From contig CAVWOT010000019.1 of assembly GCA_963756605.1 (NCBI GenBank), forward strand, positions 248,001 to 312,000: 64,000 nt of DNA. The letters run 5' to 3'. The position numbers and the translations under genes were made by a program. Each line of letters starts with the position of its first letter. Within the stretch, counting starts at the first letter, position 1. This DNA is from Bog-159 sp963756605. GTDB taxonomy: Bacteria > Acidobacteriota > Terriglobia > Bryobacterales > Bryobacteraceae. Shown piece by piece: positions 29,601 to 38,681 of the stretch. The notes beneath the pieces were generated by a model, which had not been told where the DNA came from, ran no database searches, and saw only the letters and a list, made by a program, of their open reading frames with translations.

Positions 29601-31472
29601 ATGAGCATGCCGACGATGACCAACCGCGCCGAAGAGTTTCGCGAGCAGCTCACGCGCCGGGCCATGGTGGCCGACGGGGCCATGGGCACGATGCTTTACG
29701 CGCGCGGCGTCTTCATCAACCGCTGCTTCGACGAACTGAACCTGTCGGCGCCGGACATGGTGCGGCAGATCCATCAGGAGTACGTCAAGGCCGGTGCGGA
29801 GATCCTCGAAACCAACACGTTCGGCGCCAGCCGTATGCGCCTGGCGGCGTTCGGACTGGCCGAAAAGCTGCGCGAGATCAACCACGCCGGTGTGCGCCTG
29901 GCGCGGGAAGCGGCGCGCGAGCATGCCTATGTCGCGGGCGCCATCGGGCCCTTGGGCGCGCATATCGAGCCGCTCGGCCCCACTTCCTTCGCCGAAGCGC
30001 GCGCGATTTTCCGCGAGCAGGTGGAAGAACTGCTGGATGCCGGCGTGGACCTGCTGATTCTGGAAACATTCGGCAATCTGGACGAAATGCGGGAAGCGCT
30101 ATTCGCCGCGCGCGAGGCGGCGGGTCCGGACATGACCATCGTGGCGCAGGTGACCATCGACGACAACGGGAACCTCCCCGAAGGTACGGAGACGGAGGAA
30201 TTCACGCGGCGCCTGGATGAATGGCCCGCGGATGTGATCGGCGTCAACTGCTCGGTGGGCCCGAAGACCACGCTCGAGACCGTCGAACACATGATGCAGT
30301 TCTCGGCCAAGCCCATCAGCGCCATGCCCAACGCGGGCGTGCCGGTGCGCGTGGAGGGCCGCAACCTCTATCTGTGCTCACCCGAATATATGGCGCAGTA
30401 CGCGCGGCGGCTGCTGTGGGCCGGCGTGCGCATCGTGGGCGGATGCTGCGGTACGACTCCGGAACACATCAAACTGATCCACGCCGAGGCGCGCTCGCTG
30501 CAGCCTTTGCAGAAAAAGCTGGGCGTGACGGTGGAGGAGCCCAAGGCCAAAGCGCGGGCGCTGCCGAAGGTGCCGGTCGCCGAAAAATCGCAATTGGGCG
30601 CCAAGCTGGCCGCGGGAAAGTTTGTATCGTTCGTCGAGATTCTGCCGCCGCGCGGCGTGGATGCATCCAAGGAGATCGCGGGCGCGAAGCTGTGCGCCGC
30701 GCAGGGCATCGACTGCATCAACGTGCCGGACGGGCCCCGCGCCAGCGCGCGCATGAGTGCGCAGGTCACTTGCCAGCTCATTCAAAGGCAGGCCGGCATC
30801 GAAGCCGTGAATCATTTTTGCTGCCGCGACCGCAACATTCTGAGCATCCAATCGGAGCTGCTGGGCGCGCACTGCGCGGGCGTGCGCAACCTGATCTGCA
30901 TCACCGGCGATCCGCCGCGCATGGGCAGCTATCCGGACGCCACGGCGGTATTCGACGTGGACGCCATCGGGCTGGTGAACATCGCCAACAACCTGAACCA
31001 TGGGCTGGATATCGGCGGCAATGCCATGGGGTCGCAGACCGCGCTGCTGATCGGGGTGGGCGTGAACCCGGGCGCTTTGAACATGGACGAGGAGATCCGC
31101 CGCTTCGAGTGGAAAGTTCAGGCGGGCGCCGAGTACGTGGTGACGCAGCCGGTCTTCGATCTGGCCTTGCTGGAGGAGTTTCTGCGGCGCACCGAACATG
31201 TGAAGATTCCGGTGATCTGCGGCATCTGGCCGCTGACCAGTTTTCGCAACGCCGAATTCATGGTGAACGAGCTGCGGGTGCCCGTGCCGGAATGTTACAT
31301 GGAGCGCATGCGGCAGGTGGATAACGCCGAAAAGGCGCGCCAGGAAGGCGTGGCCATCGCGCGCGAGATGGTGACGCGGGTGCGGACCATGGTGCAGGGA
31401 GTGCAGTTGAGCGCACCTTTCGGGCGATACCAGATGGCGATCGACGTCGCCGAAGCGCTTGGGCCGCGCTAG
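29601..31472 (+). CDS. Bifunctional homocysteine S-methyltransferase / methylenetetrahydrofolate reductase
   Basis: This 623-residue fusion of the YitJ type has an N-terminal Pfam S-methyl_trans domain (about 1-300): VADGAMGTMLYARG, ETNTFGASRMRL, GVNCSVGP and the zinc-ligand pair VGGCCGTTPEHI. A linker is followed by an MTHFR TIM barrel (about 335-620): VEILPPRG, NVPDGPRASARMS, ITGDPPRMGSYPDA, VTQPVFDL and GIWPLTS. It would reduce 5,10-methylene-THF and methylate homocysteine to methionine. Starts at 29607 or 29616 are also possible. The Sua5-like gene follows after 14 bp. Confidence 0.92.
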   Translation: MSMPTMTNRAEEFREQLTRRAMVADGAMGTMLYARGVFINRCFDELNLSAPDMVRQIHQEYVKAGAEILETNTFGASRMRLAAFGLAEKLREINHAGVRLAREAAREHAYVAGAIGPLGAHIEPLGPTSFAEARAIFREQVEELLDAGVDLLILETFGNLDEMREALFAAREAAGPDMTIVAQVTIDDNGNLPEGTETEEFTRRLDEWPADVIGVNCSVGPKTTLETVEHMMQFSAKPISAMPNAGVPVRVEGRNLYLCSPEYMAQYARRLLWAGVRIVGGCCGTTPEHIKLIHAEARSLQPLQKKLGVTVEEPKAKARALPKVPVAEKSQLGAKLAAGKFVSFVEILPPRGVDASKEIAGAKLCAAQGIDCINVPDGPRASARMSAQVTCQLIQRQAGIEAVNHFCCRDRNILSIQSELLGAHCAGVRNLICITGDPPRMGSYPDATAVFDVDAIGLVNIANNLNHGLDIGGNAMGSQTALLIGVGVNPGALNMDEEIRRFEWKVQAGAEYVVTQPVFDLALLEEFLRRTEHVKIPVICGIWPLTSFRNAEFMVNELRVPVPECYMERMRQVDNAEKARQEGVAIAREMVTRVRTMVQGVQLSAPFGRYQMAIDVAEALGPR

Positions 31473-31486
31473 GAGTTTCGAGGCGT

Positions 31487-32125
31487 ATGGCAACTGATCT
31501 CGTGGAAGTCGACGCGGAACAGCCGGAGCCGGAAGCGATCGCGCGCGCCGCCGGGGCCATACGGCGCGGAGAAGTCGTGGCCATCCCCACCGATGCACTG
31601 TACGCACTGGTGGCCGATCCGTTCAACCTGGGCGCGGTGGCCGGCGTGTTCCGGGCCAAGGGCCGCGAATTCCATCGCTCGCTGCCGTTGCTGGTGGCGG
31701 ACGCGATCGCGGCCGAGGATCTGGCCGCTGAGTTGAACAACCGTTTTTTCATTCTGGCGCGGCGTTTCTGGCCGGGGCCGCTGACCATTATCGTGGCCGC
31801 CTCGGCCCGGGTGCCCCTGAAAGTCACCGGCAATACGGGCCGCCTGGCGCTGCGGCACTCCCGCTCCGCGATTGCCAACGCGCTGATCGCGGCCATGAAC
31901 CAGCCGCTGATCTCGACCAGCGCGAATATCTCCGGCTCGCCCACCTGCCGCAGCGGCATCCAGGTTTTCGGCACCATGGACGGGCGCGTAGACCTGGTGC
32001 TGGACGGCGGAATGTGCTCCGGTCCCGGCGCCACCACCGTGGATATCACGGAGCCGTATTGGAAGATTATTCGCGAGGGGGCTATCGAGGAGAAAGAGAT
32101 CGCCGAGACGCTGCAGGCTACGTAA
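31487..32125 (+). CDS. L-threonylcarbamoyladenylate synthase (Sua5/YciO/YrdC family)
   Basis: This 212-residue single-domain YrdC-fold protein has AIRRGEVVAIPTDALYALVADPF at the nucleotide/threonine pocket and KGREFHRSLPLLV in place of the usual KxRPxxxPL. Further marks are FWPGPLTIIV, LALRHSRS, PLISTSANISGSP and GPGATTVDI. It would make threonylcarbamoyl-AMP for tRNA t6A37. The changed KxR region leaves a YciO-like side role possible. A GAGGCGT stretch precedes the ATG. It is in an operon with the methyltransferase/MTHFR gene. Confidence 0.85.
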   Translation: MATDLVEVDAEQPEPEAIARAAGAIRRGEVVAIPTDALYALVADPFNLGAVAGVFRAKGREFHRSLPLLVADAIAAEDLAAELNNRFFILARRFWPGPLTIIVAASARVPLKVTGNTGRLALRHSRSAIANALIAAMNQPLISTSANISGSPTCRSGIQVFGTMDGRVDLVLDGGMCSGPGATTVDITEPYWKIIREGAIEEKEIAETLQAT

Positions 32126-32219
32126 CGTGACGCGGCCCTGCGGGCTTGCGGTCGGGGTACTGTCCCGGCTCGGGCTTTCTTTCCCAGGGCCCTTGAAGCC
32201 TACATCAAACGTACGTATA

Positions 32220-32396
32220 GTGGGCCATATCGCCCGGCATGGGGTCACTTCTGAGGACTGCAAAGAGGCCTATTGGAACGGGCCGATCATCATCGAGCGT
32301 CAAAGGCGAAAAACGGAGCGCAGGGACAGGATTCGTTTCGTCACCGCCTATCCCATGCCTTCGGGACAACGCGAGATCTATCGAGCAGAAATATGA
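32220..32396 (+). pseudogene. BrnT-like toxin remnant
   Basis: From a GTG at 32220 the frame reads GHIARHGVTSEDCKEAYWNGPIIIERQRRKTERRD and then RIRFVTAYPMPSGQREIYRAE. Both halves match BrnT/RelE-like toxins (HIARHGVTPEE near the start, RIRxxxAxxxxxxERxxYE at the end). About 25 residues of the central beta-sheet are missing and the N-terminal strand is gone. The stop overlaps the ATG of the next antitoxin-like gene, as in brnTA operons. Confidence 0.6.
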
Positions 32397-32681
32397 CGGC
32401 GAAGACCACGATCCCCAAGTTTAGGTCGGAAAGAGAGGAGGCCCTGTGGTGGGACACCCACCCGGAGGTTATCACGGAGCTCTTCATACAGGCGAAGAAG
32501 GAAGGCAAGGTCAAGCGGCTGCCCGTGGTTCGTAGCTGCGACCAGGTCCGTGACCATCCGGATGCCCATAGTCGACATTGAATCCGCGCAGAAGCTCGCT
32601 GCAGAGAGGGGACTGCCTTACCAGACTTACATTAAAAGGCTTTTGCACCGGGCACTCGAACGTGAGCGCAAAGTTAGCTGA
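32393..32681 (+). pseudogene. BrnA/CopG-like antitoxin, frameshifted
   Basis: The first frame starts MTAKTTIPKFRSEREEALWWDTHPEVI and resembles CopG/BrnA antitoxins. After about 32545 the homologous part continues in another frame: VTIRMPIVDIESAQKLAAERG and then LPYQTYIKRLLHRALERER, the ribbon-helix-helix end, stopping at TGA 32681. One frameshift separates them, so the DNA-binding end would be lost. ATGA overlap with the BrnT-like remnant supports the pair. Confidence 0.65.
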
Positions 32682-32732
32682 CGACGGCCGACCTGATGCT
32701 GGGCGCCGGTTCCGGCACAAATACGTCGCCCG

Positions 32733-32925
32733 TTACAAACCGGCCCAGGCAGCATCCTCCTCGGGCGTGAGCCAGTCCGTCGCTAGCGCTGACTCGGCCG
32801 CCAGCATCGGCATCGCATCGTCGGCGTGTGCCTCGGAATGCCAGTGGATTATACTTCCTGGTCGGAAGCACGGTCCAGTTCCTGCGCGATGAGTTCACGT
32901 TTGCCGATAGTTGTCTCGACTTCAT
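32733..32925 (-). pseudogene. Antitoxin remnant (possibly DUF2281-like)
   Basis: On the minus strand VETTIGKRELIAQELDRASDQEV and, in a second frame, SEAHADDAMPMLAAESALA followed by TDWLTPEEDAAWAGL end in a proper stop. Both halves look like a small antitoxin with a Trp-containing acidic tail. The two frames do not join, and about 10 residues between them look deleted. No partner toxin is recognisable. Confidence 0.5.
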
Positions 32926-32957
32926 ATTACGGCATTCGAGCCGGCCAGCGTTGGCCG

Positions 32958-33196
32958 TCACACAAACCAGGCCCGCCACACCGTGACTACCAGCGCGTGC
33001 GTCACCATGCTAGCGCGGATACTCTGCGCCTGCTGATAGGCCCGGCCGTAGAACCAGCCGGCCACGGCCGCGGCGAGCGCGAATTTCCAATTGGGGAAGG
33101 CGCGGAAGCCGAGGTGCACCGCGCCGAACAGAAACGACGCGGCGGCGAGACCGAGAGCGGGACTGCCGGTCCACTGGACCATCCAGTGTTGCAACA
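32958..33196 (-). pseudogene. 3' fragment of a CPBP-family membrane protease (duplicate)
   Basis: These 239 bp match 35712-35950 without gaps and differ at roughly 6% of positions. They encode the last 79 residues of the CPBP protease (LLQHWMVQWTGSP to VWRAWFV). Similarity stops abruptly at GTTGCAACA, and the catalytic EExxxR part is not present. It is therefore a gene remnant or a duplicated segment. Confidence 0.85.
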
Positions 33197-33275
33197 ACCG
33201 GCGAAACCGCTTCCACAGATAGGGCGTTTTCCAGCAATGTGGCTCCGGGAGAAGAGGTAGCTGGCGGTTCGCCAC

Positions 33276-33503
33276 TTGAGGGACAATGAAGTCGTGACAG
33301 ACGCGATCGCTCAAGACCCCGAAGTGATGCACGGTGTACCCGTATTCCGTGGAACGCGAGTGCCTGTACAGACACTGTTCGAATATCTGGAGGGTGGGGA
33401 GACCCTGGAAGATTTCCTCACAGGATTCCCAACCGTTCCGCGCGGTCTGGCCTTGGAGGCGCTGGGCGAAGCCCGAAAACTCTTACTTGCACGCGCCTCA
33501 TGA
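33276..33503 (+). CDS. DUF433 antitoxin
   Basis: This 75-residue DUF433 protein has QDPEVMHGVPVFRGTRVPVQTLFEYLEGGETLEDFLTGFPTV, a winged-helix-like fold found in VapB-type antitoxins of this class. Its stop overlaps the start of the DUF5615 gene (ATGA at 33500-33503). It would neutralise the PIN-like partner and repress the operon. The pair looks intact, unlike its neighbours. Confidence 0.85.
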   Translation: MRDNEVVTDAIAQDPEVMHGVPVFRGTRVPVQTLFEYLEGGETLEDFLTGFPTVPRGLALEALGEARKLLLARAS

Positions 33504-33820
33504 AGCTTCTGATTGATGAATGCGTCGATGAGCGGCTACGTCTTCTGTTTCCGGGGCACGAATGCCAAACCGCGCGTTTCGCCAATCTGGCGGGTTTGAA
33601 GAATGGACGCCTGCTGGAAGCGGCCGAAGCAGCGGGATTTGATGTTCTGATTACTGTTGACCAGAACATTCCAGACCAACAGAATTTGAGCCAACGAAGT
33701 ATTGCCATCGTGATTCTCTGTGGGCGGACCAACCGGTTGAGAGATCTCGAACTTCTGGTGCCCGCGGCGATCTCCGCGGTAGGCTCGATCAGGGCCGGGG
33801 ACGTCATAAAGGTCCGGTAG
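33500..33820 (+). CDS. DUF5615 PIN-like toxin
   Basis: This 106-residue protein of the Mut7-C/DUF5615 PIN-like class has LLIDECVDERLRLLFPGHECQTA (first acidic residues), AAGFDVLITVDQNIPDQQNL (the central ThrVal-Asp pattern) and a C-terminal strand. PIN-fold toxins are RNases. Here the acidic positions D6, E7 and D54 are kept. It is coupled to the DUF433 gene, the standard order antitoxin then toxin. Confidence 0.82.
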   Translation: MKLLIDECVDERLRLLFPGHECQTARFANLAGLKNGRLLEAAEAAGFDVLITVDQNIPDQQNLSQRSIAIVILCGRTNRLRDLELLVPAAISAVGSIRAGDVIKVR

Positions 33821-33898
33821 TTGCCGCACTTTGCGCGCTCCACAACCTCACTCAAACACGCGTTTCCCCTCAAGTTGACGGCCGAACTTTGAGCGCCT

Positions 33899-34448
33899 GT
33901 GGAGGGAGGTAGACTCAATCTTGGGAGGACGCGGGACATATGCTCGGAAACGTCGTCGCAGGAAGAACGGGATTGGGAAGAAGGTGCCCGTCAGATTAAC
34001 GAGTGCGAGTACCTGTATATCGACAGCGTTCGCGAACTCGAAGAACTAACGCTCGAGCTAATTGTGACAGAAGCCAAAGTCCAGGCTCAGATTCTTGTTC
34101 CCCGAGACGAAAGCCCGGTCGAGCAGCTTCGATTGGGTGCCAGGCCAATCGAGAAGGGATTCAACATGTCGGTCTTTCAGATTGATCTTCGACCAAAGGC
34201 ACATGGTCTCCTACACGGTACTCAACGAATCGTACGGCAGGTATCCCGAATCACCCGAACAGTTTGCCGGCAAACTGTTCCGAGTTTTCTCTTGGTCGCA
34301 CCTGCTGGAGTTCACAAAGAGGACGACCTATGCGTCCGATGACCATCCCGGCGTGCTACAGCATTATGAGATCGATTGTTTGAATCACGTCGTGGATGTG
34401 ATATCCACCGGTCCCCCGAGGATCGGCCGCATTAATGGGCGCGGCTGA
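33899..34448 (+). pseudogene. Unknown protein, frameshifted
   Basis: Two overlapping frames seem to be one protein. The first carries ECEYLYIDSVRELEELTLEL and continues to IEKGFNMSVFQID. The second carries FDQRHMVSYTVLNESYGRYP, then FAGKLFRVFSWSHLLEFTKR and LQHYEIDCLNHVVDVIST. The join would be near 34185. I do not recognise a family; the layout (short, acidic, next to TA genes) resembles single-gene immunity-like hypotheticals. No function is assigned. Confidence 0.45.
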
Positions 34449-34490
34449 GCATGAAGGGGCCGCGCCCTACCACAGACTTGCGATTGGCGC

Positions 34491-35461
34491 TCAAGCGCTC
34501 TCTGCTGGATCGGTTGGTTCGATTCCGATCCGGTCATTGACGGCCTCCCGCAATCGCTGCGTGCACCCGAGGTACTTTTCTGTCGTTTTGGACCGACACG
34601 TGTCCCAGCAGGAACTGGATCTGCTCCAGTTCCCCTCCGGCATCGCGGCACAGCCGTGCGCACGTGCGACGCAGGTCGTGAGGTGCTAGTTTGTCGATTC
34701 GTGCTCGCTTGGCGCAATTCTTGACGACGTGCCACACGACCCTCTCCGTTACGCCTGTTCCCCAGGTTTTGCCGGCCCGGCAAACACAACGAAACACGCG
34801 GCCCTCGCTTACGCCGGCGGCTTCGCACCAGCAGTCAACTGCCGTCTTGACCCAGTCGGGAACCGGCACTGTGCGGATGTGTCGGCCCTTGCCGACCAAG
34901 TCGACGATGGCCCAGTGATCCTCCCGGCGTTGAACACGAGCGAACTCAAGCTCTGCAGCCTCTCGGCGGCGTAGCCCGCAGCCCAAGAGAATCCCAAGCA
35001 AGGCTCGATCCCGTTTGCCCTTCAGTGTACTCGGATCGGGTACTTGCCACAACGCACGCGCCTGCGTGGCCGTGAGCCAGTTGCCCAGACGAACGCCAAG
35101 GCATTTCGCACCCTTGACTCGCCGAATTCCGGCAGCTAGGTCTGGGCTCAGCAGGCCGGAATCAGCGGCCTCATATGCAAGGCGCCTTACGGCTGCCAGC
35201 CTTCCGTAATCGTGTTGGGCGCGAGTTGGCGAGACTCGAGGTGAATTCGATAGCGAGTCACGACAGCCTTGTTGAAGGACAGACGTGGTTCCGAACAATA
35301 CCACTCAATGAATTCGTCAATGGCGTGGCGATAACCTCGCTGCGATTCCTTCGACGGCAAGCTGTTGAGAACCGCTGATCGAGATTGATCAAGATCTGGC
35401 AGGTTAAGGCTGTGTTTCGGGGCGACTTCTTGGCTTGCCGGGGTTTGCGCTGTTTCGTCAT
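34491..35461 (-). pseudogene. Tyrosine recombinase/integrase, multiply frameshifted
   Basis: The N-terminal SAM-like domain (MTKQRKPRQAKKS, then LPSKESQRGYRHAIDEFIEWY and RIHLESRQLAPNT) and the catalytic domain lie in several frames. The catalytic part has GCGLRRREAAEL (first Arg), APHDLRRTCARL (His-x-x-Arg) and LLGHVSVQ (His). The Tyr segment TEKYLGCTQRLREAVND is reached only by removing one A from the AAAA run at about 34578. A second break near 35200 and a third near 35375 make inactivity likely. It may have mobilised the surrounding island. Confidence 0.82.
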
Positions 35462-35711
35462 TGGGGCCTCCATCGCCCCGTAGATGAATACGTGCGGTAC
35501 ACTGGCGTGCTCTCCGAGCGCTCTCCTGAATACACCTGGCTGTAATGTCGCCAACTCGTGGATCTGGTCCTCCTTCGCCGTAGTACCGTCAAGTCACGCC
35601 TTAATCAAATGCTGGGACCCGTCCAACCAAATCGATGCATGATCCTGGCTCCCTCAACTGAAGCCATGCCGACTGCACTCCGCACCACCCCATCCCGCAC
35701 GCCTACCGCCA

Positions 35712-36668
35712 TCACACAAACCAGGCCCGCCACACCGTGACTACCAGCGCGTGCGTCACCATGCTGGCGCGGATGCTCTGCGCCTGCTGATAAGCCCGGC
35801 CGTAGAACCAGCCGGCCACGGCCGCGGCAAGCGCGAATTTCCAATTGGGGAAAGCACGGAAGCCGAGGTGCACCGCGCCGAACAGAATCGACGCGGCGGC
35901 CAACCCTACCGCGGGACTGCCGGTCCACTGGACCATCCAGTGTTGCAACAGGCCGCGGAAGAAGAATTCTTCCGATAGCGCCACTACCCACAGCATGCCC
36001 AGAAAGATAGCAGCGATCTTCCATGCCGGCATGCCGGGGCCCAGGCGCACCAGGCGGGTGGCCCAGGCCAGCGGAACACCGGCGATCAGGAAATAGACGA
36101 AATGCCGCAAGCCGATTTTCCATTCCGTGAAGCTGGGCAGAAATCCGTAATTCACGACCGGAACCCGCCGCTCCACCAGCATCACCATGGCGCATAGCCG
36201 CGTGAGCGCCAGGTGCCCGAGTATCTCGAGATGCAATCCTGGAAATGGCGGCGTGTAGATTGAATCGATATAGCCGCGCAGAACCACGGCCGCTACCAGC
36301 ACCAGGAACGCGCCATCGGCGAGCGGCACTGCCGGCAGAATTCTGTACCACAGCCCCAGCGCGGTGGCCAGCGCGGCGAGCTGTACCAGCGCCCGCCAGC
36401 GGAACTGGCCGGTGTCCGCCGCGTAGATCACATACGGCGCGATAAACGAGAGCACCAGGAACAGCGGCAACCGGCGCGCGAATCGCTGGCGCAATTCGGC
36501 GAATGCGGGCAGCAGATAGAATGGGTATTCAACCAGGAAAGCGGCCAGAACCGGAACCGCTACAGAAACGGGAATGCCCTTCGCACGAGCATACAACCAG
36601 CCCGCGGCGCTCAGCGCGGTCCATCCGGCCAGCAGAGCCGCCCGGAAACCGCCGAGCGATTGGGTCAT
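35712..36668 (-). CDS. CPBP-family intramembrane metalloprotease
   Basis: This 318-residue protein, starting at ATG 36668, has about eight membrane helices. The CPBP/Abi motifs are present: SEEFFFRGLL (EExxxR), FGAVHLGF (motif 2) and MVTHALVV (motif 3, His). These are the metal ligands of Rce1-like proteases. The family covers prenyl-protein processing, bacteriocin immunity and unknown roles. ATG 36677 is an alternative start. The gene is divergent from the next secreted protein, with overlapping 5' ends. Its last 239 bp are repeated at 32958. Confidence 0.85.
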   Translation of the reverse strand: MTQSLGGFRAALLAGWTALSAAGWLYARAKGIPVSVAVPVLAAFLVEYPFYLLPAFAELRQRFARRLPLFLVLSFIAPYVIYAADTGQFRWRALVQLAALATALGLWYRILPAVPLADGAFLVLVAAVVLRGYIDSIYTPPFPGLHLEILGHLALTRLCAMVMLVERRVPVVNYGFLPSFTEWKIGLRHFVYFLIAGVPLAWATRLVRLGPGMPAWKIAAIFLGMLWVVALSEEFFFRGLLQHWMVQWTGSPAVGLAAASILFGAVHLGFRAFPNWKFALAAAVAGWFYGRAYQQAQSIRASMVTHALVVTVWRAWFV

Positions 36669-37389
36669 CGGCCTCATTTTAGCATTGGGGTACGCAGCGG
36701 CCGGCGCGTGCGCGCAAGACGAGCCGCCGAATCTGGCGCGCCGCATCGCGCATCAGGAAAGCGAGACGCAAGCCGCCCGGAACGACTACACCTACCGGCA
36801 GAGCCTGGTGTTCGCGGAGATGGACGCGCATGGCGCGCAAACCGGCGAGTATCGCGAGGAACGCGATGTGACTTTCTCGCCCGGCCACGAACGCACCGAG
36901 CAGATGATCGGGCAGCCGCTGCTGACGCTCAAGCGACTCAAGCTGACGGACGAAGACTTCCAGGATATCCGCGGCATCCAACCGTTCGTGATGACCGAAG
37001 ACCAGCTCTGGAATTACGAAACGAAGTTTCGCGGCGACGAAGATATCGACGGCGTGGATTGCTGGGTGCTGCAGGTGCGACCGCGCCAGATTCTCGAAGG
37101 GCAGCGCCTCTTCGACGGCATGGTGTGGGCGGACAAGAAGGATTTTTCCATCGTGCGGCTGGAAGGCCGGGCCGTGCCGCAGATGTTCAGCCGCCAGTCG
37201 GAGAATCTGTTTCCGCGATTCACCACCATCCGCAAACTCGTCGATGGCGTGCACCGGTTTCCGGTATTCACCTTCGCCGACGATACCCTGCCCTTCAGCA
37301 CCGGCTTGCAGCGCGTTCGCATGACCATCCGGTACAGCCAATACAAGCGCTTCGGCGCGGATTCCGTCATCAAGTTCGACAAGCCCTGA
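36574..37389 (+). CDS. Exported protein of unknown function
   Basis: The mature part (about 225 residues) follows a hydrophobic segment WVIGLILALGYAAAGACAQ, so it is exported and may be a lipoprotein-like or periplasmic protein. It holds NDYTYRQSLVFAEMD, a beta-rich middle (ERTEQMIGQPLLTLKRLKLT) and DGVDCWVLQVRPRQI, then KKDFSIVRLEGRAVPQM, which recall LolA/outer-membrane sorting-like beta-folds. The only ATG (36574) gives a long basic N-region and overlaps the CPBP gene; a non-ATG start closer to 36664 is possible. The MFS gene follows after 1 bp. Confidence 0.7.
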   Translation: MPFARAYNQPAALSAVHPASRAARKPPSDWVIGLILALGYAAAGACAQDEPPNLARRIAHQESETQAARNDYTYRQSLVFAEMDAHGAQTGEYREERDVTFSPGHERTEQMIGQPLLTLKRLKLTDEDFQDIRGIQPFVMTEDQLWNYETKFRGDEDIDGVDCWVLQVRPRQILEGQRLFDGMVWADKKDFSIVRLEGRAVPQMFSRQSENLFPRFTTIRKLVDGVHRFPVFTFADDTLPFSTGLQRVRMTIRYSQYKRFGADSVIKFDKP

Positions 37390-37390
37390 C

Positions 37391-38671
37391 ATGCCGGTAC
37401 CGGGCCTTTGGCGCGAACCCGATTTTCTGAAGCTGTGGGCCGGCCAGTCGGTTTCGCAGGTTGGATCGTGGATCACGCTGGTCGGATTGCCGCTCATCGC
37501 GGCCCAGTTGCTGAATGCTTCGCCGCTGCAGATGGGCATTCTGAGCGGCGCCGGCGCGGCCGCCATCCTGTTACTCGGCCTCTTCGCAGGAGCCTGGGCG
37601 GATCGGCTGCGCCGCCGTCCCATTCTGATCTGGACCGACCTGGGGCGCGCCGCGGTGCTGGGCACAGTCCCGCTGGCCGCGGCGTTCCACCGCTTGACCA
37701 TGGGCCATCTGTACCTGATCGCGGCGGCCAGCGCGGCCCTCACCGTGCTGTTCGACGTGAGCTACCAGGCCTACTTGCCGTCGCTGGTGAGCTCGGAAAA
37801 TCTTTTGGAAGGCAACAGCAAACTGGCTCTATCGGAATCCGTGGCCGGCGTGGTGGGGCCTGGGATCACCGGCTTGCTAGTCGCGGCGATCACTGCGCCG
37901 ATGGCTATTCTGTTCGATGCGATTTCGTTCGTGTGGTCGGCCATTTCGGTGGGGCTCATCCGCAAGCCGGAGCCGCGGCCGGAACCCAGTGCGGCGCCGC
38001 ACATCGGGCGCGAAATTATGGAAGGGCTGCGGGCTTCGTGGCACGAGCCGATTCTGCGCACGCTGCTGCTGCGGGCCGCCACTGCCGCTACATTTGTGGG
38101 TTTCGGAGGCAGCCTGTATATCCTCTTCGCGGTGCGTGAGCTGAAGATCGGCGCCGCCCTCTTGGGTGTGGTCATCGCCGTAGGCGGCTGCAGCGGAGTA
38201 CTTGGTGCGCTGGCTGCCGAACGCCTGGTGCGGCGCTTTGGAATCGGCCCGTCCCTGATCGGATCCGCGCTCCTGCCCGCTGCCGCCGGTCTGCTGCCGC
38301 CCCTGGCGCACGGTTCCGTGGCAGTCTGCGCGACGATGCTGGCCGTGGCGCAAGCCGGCGATATCGGCTGGACGGTTTACGGTATCAACGAATTGACACT
38401 GCGCCAGGCGGTCGCGCCCAGCCACGTATTGGGGCGGGTCAATTCCGCCGCGCACCTCATGTTTCGCGGCGTGCTGCCGGCGGGCGCGTTGTTAGGCGGG
38501 GCAGTCGCACAGGTGATCGGACTCCGGGCCGCCATGTTCGTGGGCGCGGGCGGATTTCTACTCTCCACGCTGTGGCTGATATGCTCGCCCATACGCCGGT
38601 TGCGCGATCTCCCGCATGTGGCGGACGTGGCGCAAGCGGCTCCGTCTGCGTCTGCCGGCTCGGCTTGCTAG
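37391..38671 (+). CDS. MFS transporter (EntS/MFS_3-like)
   Basis: This 426-residue major-facilitator protein has about 12 helices. It starts LWREPDFLKLWAGQSVSQVGSW, has the loop 2-3 motif GAWADRLRRRPILIWTDLGRA and a C-terminal half with a second GxxxxRRFG-like loop. It resembles MFS_3 exporters (EntS, macrolide efflux). The substrate is unknown. It is coupled to the exported protein upstream (1 bp gap), and the membrane glycosyltransferase-like gene starts 10 bp after its stop. Confidence 0.85.
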   Translation: MPVPGLWREPDFLKLWAGQSVSQVGSWITLVGLPLIAAQLLNASPLQMGILSGAGAAAILLLGLFAGAWADRLRRRPILIWTDLGRAAVLGTVPLAAAFHRLTMGHLYLIAAASAALTVLFDVSYQAYLPSLVSSENLLEGNSKLALSESVAGVVGPGITGLLVAAITAPMAILFDAISFVWSAISVGLIRKPEPRPEPSAAPHIGREIMEGLRASWHEPILRTLLLRAATAATFVGFGGSLYILFAVRELKIGAALLGVVIAVGGCSGVLGALAAERLVRRFGIGPSLIGSALLPAAAGLLPPLAHGSVAVCATMLAVAQAGDIGWTVYGINELTLRQAVAPSHVLGRVNSAAHLMFRGVLPAGALLGGAVAQVIGLRAAMFVGAGGFLLSTLWLICSPIRRLRDLPHVADVAQAAPSASAGSAC

Positions 38672-38681
38672 CATCTGTCTT

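Noticed and set aside
30221..31324. 367-residue plus-strand open frame inside the methyltransferase/MTHFR gene
   Set aside because: It is another frame of an evident gene, Arg/Gly/Ala-rich with no domains.
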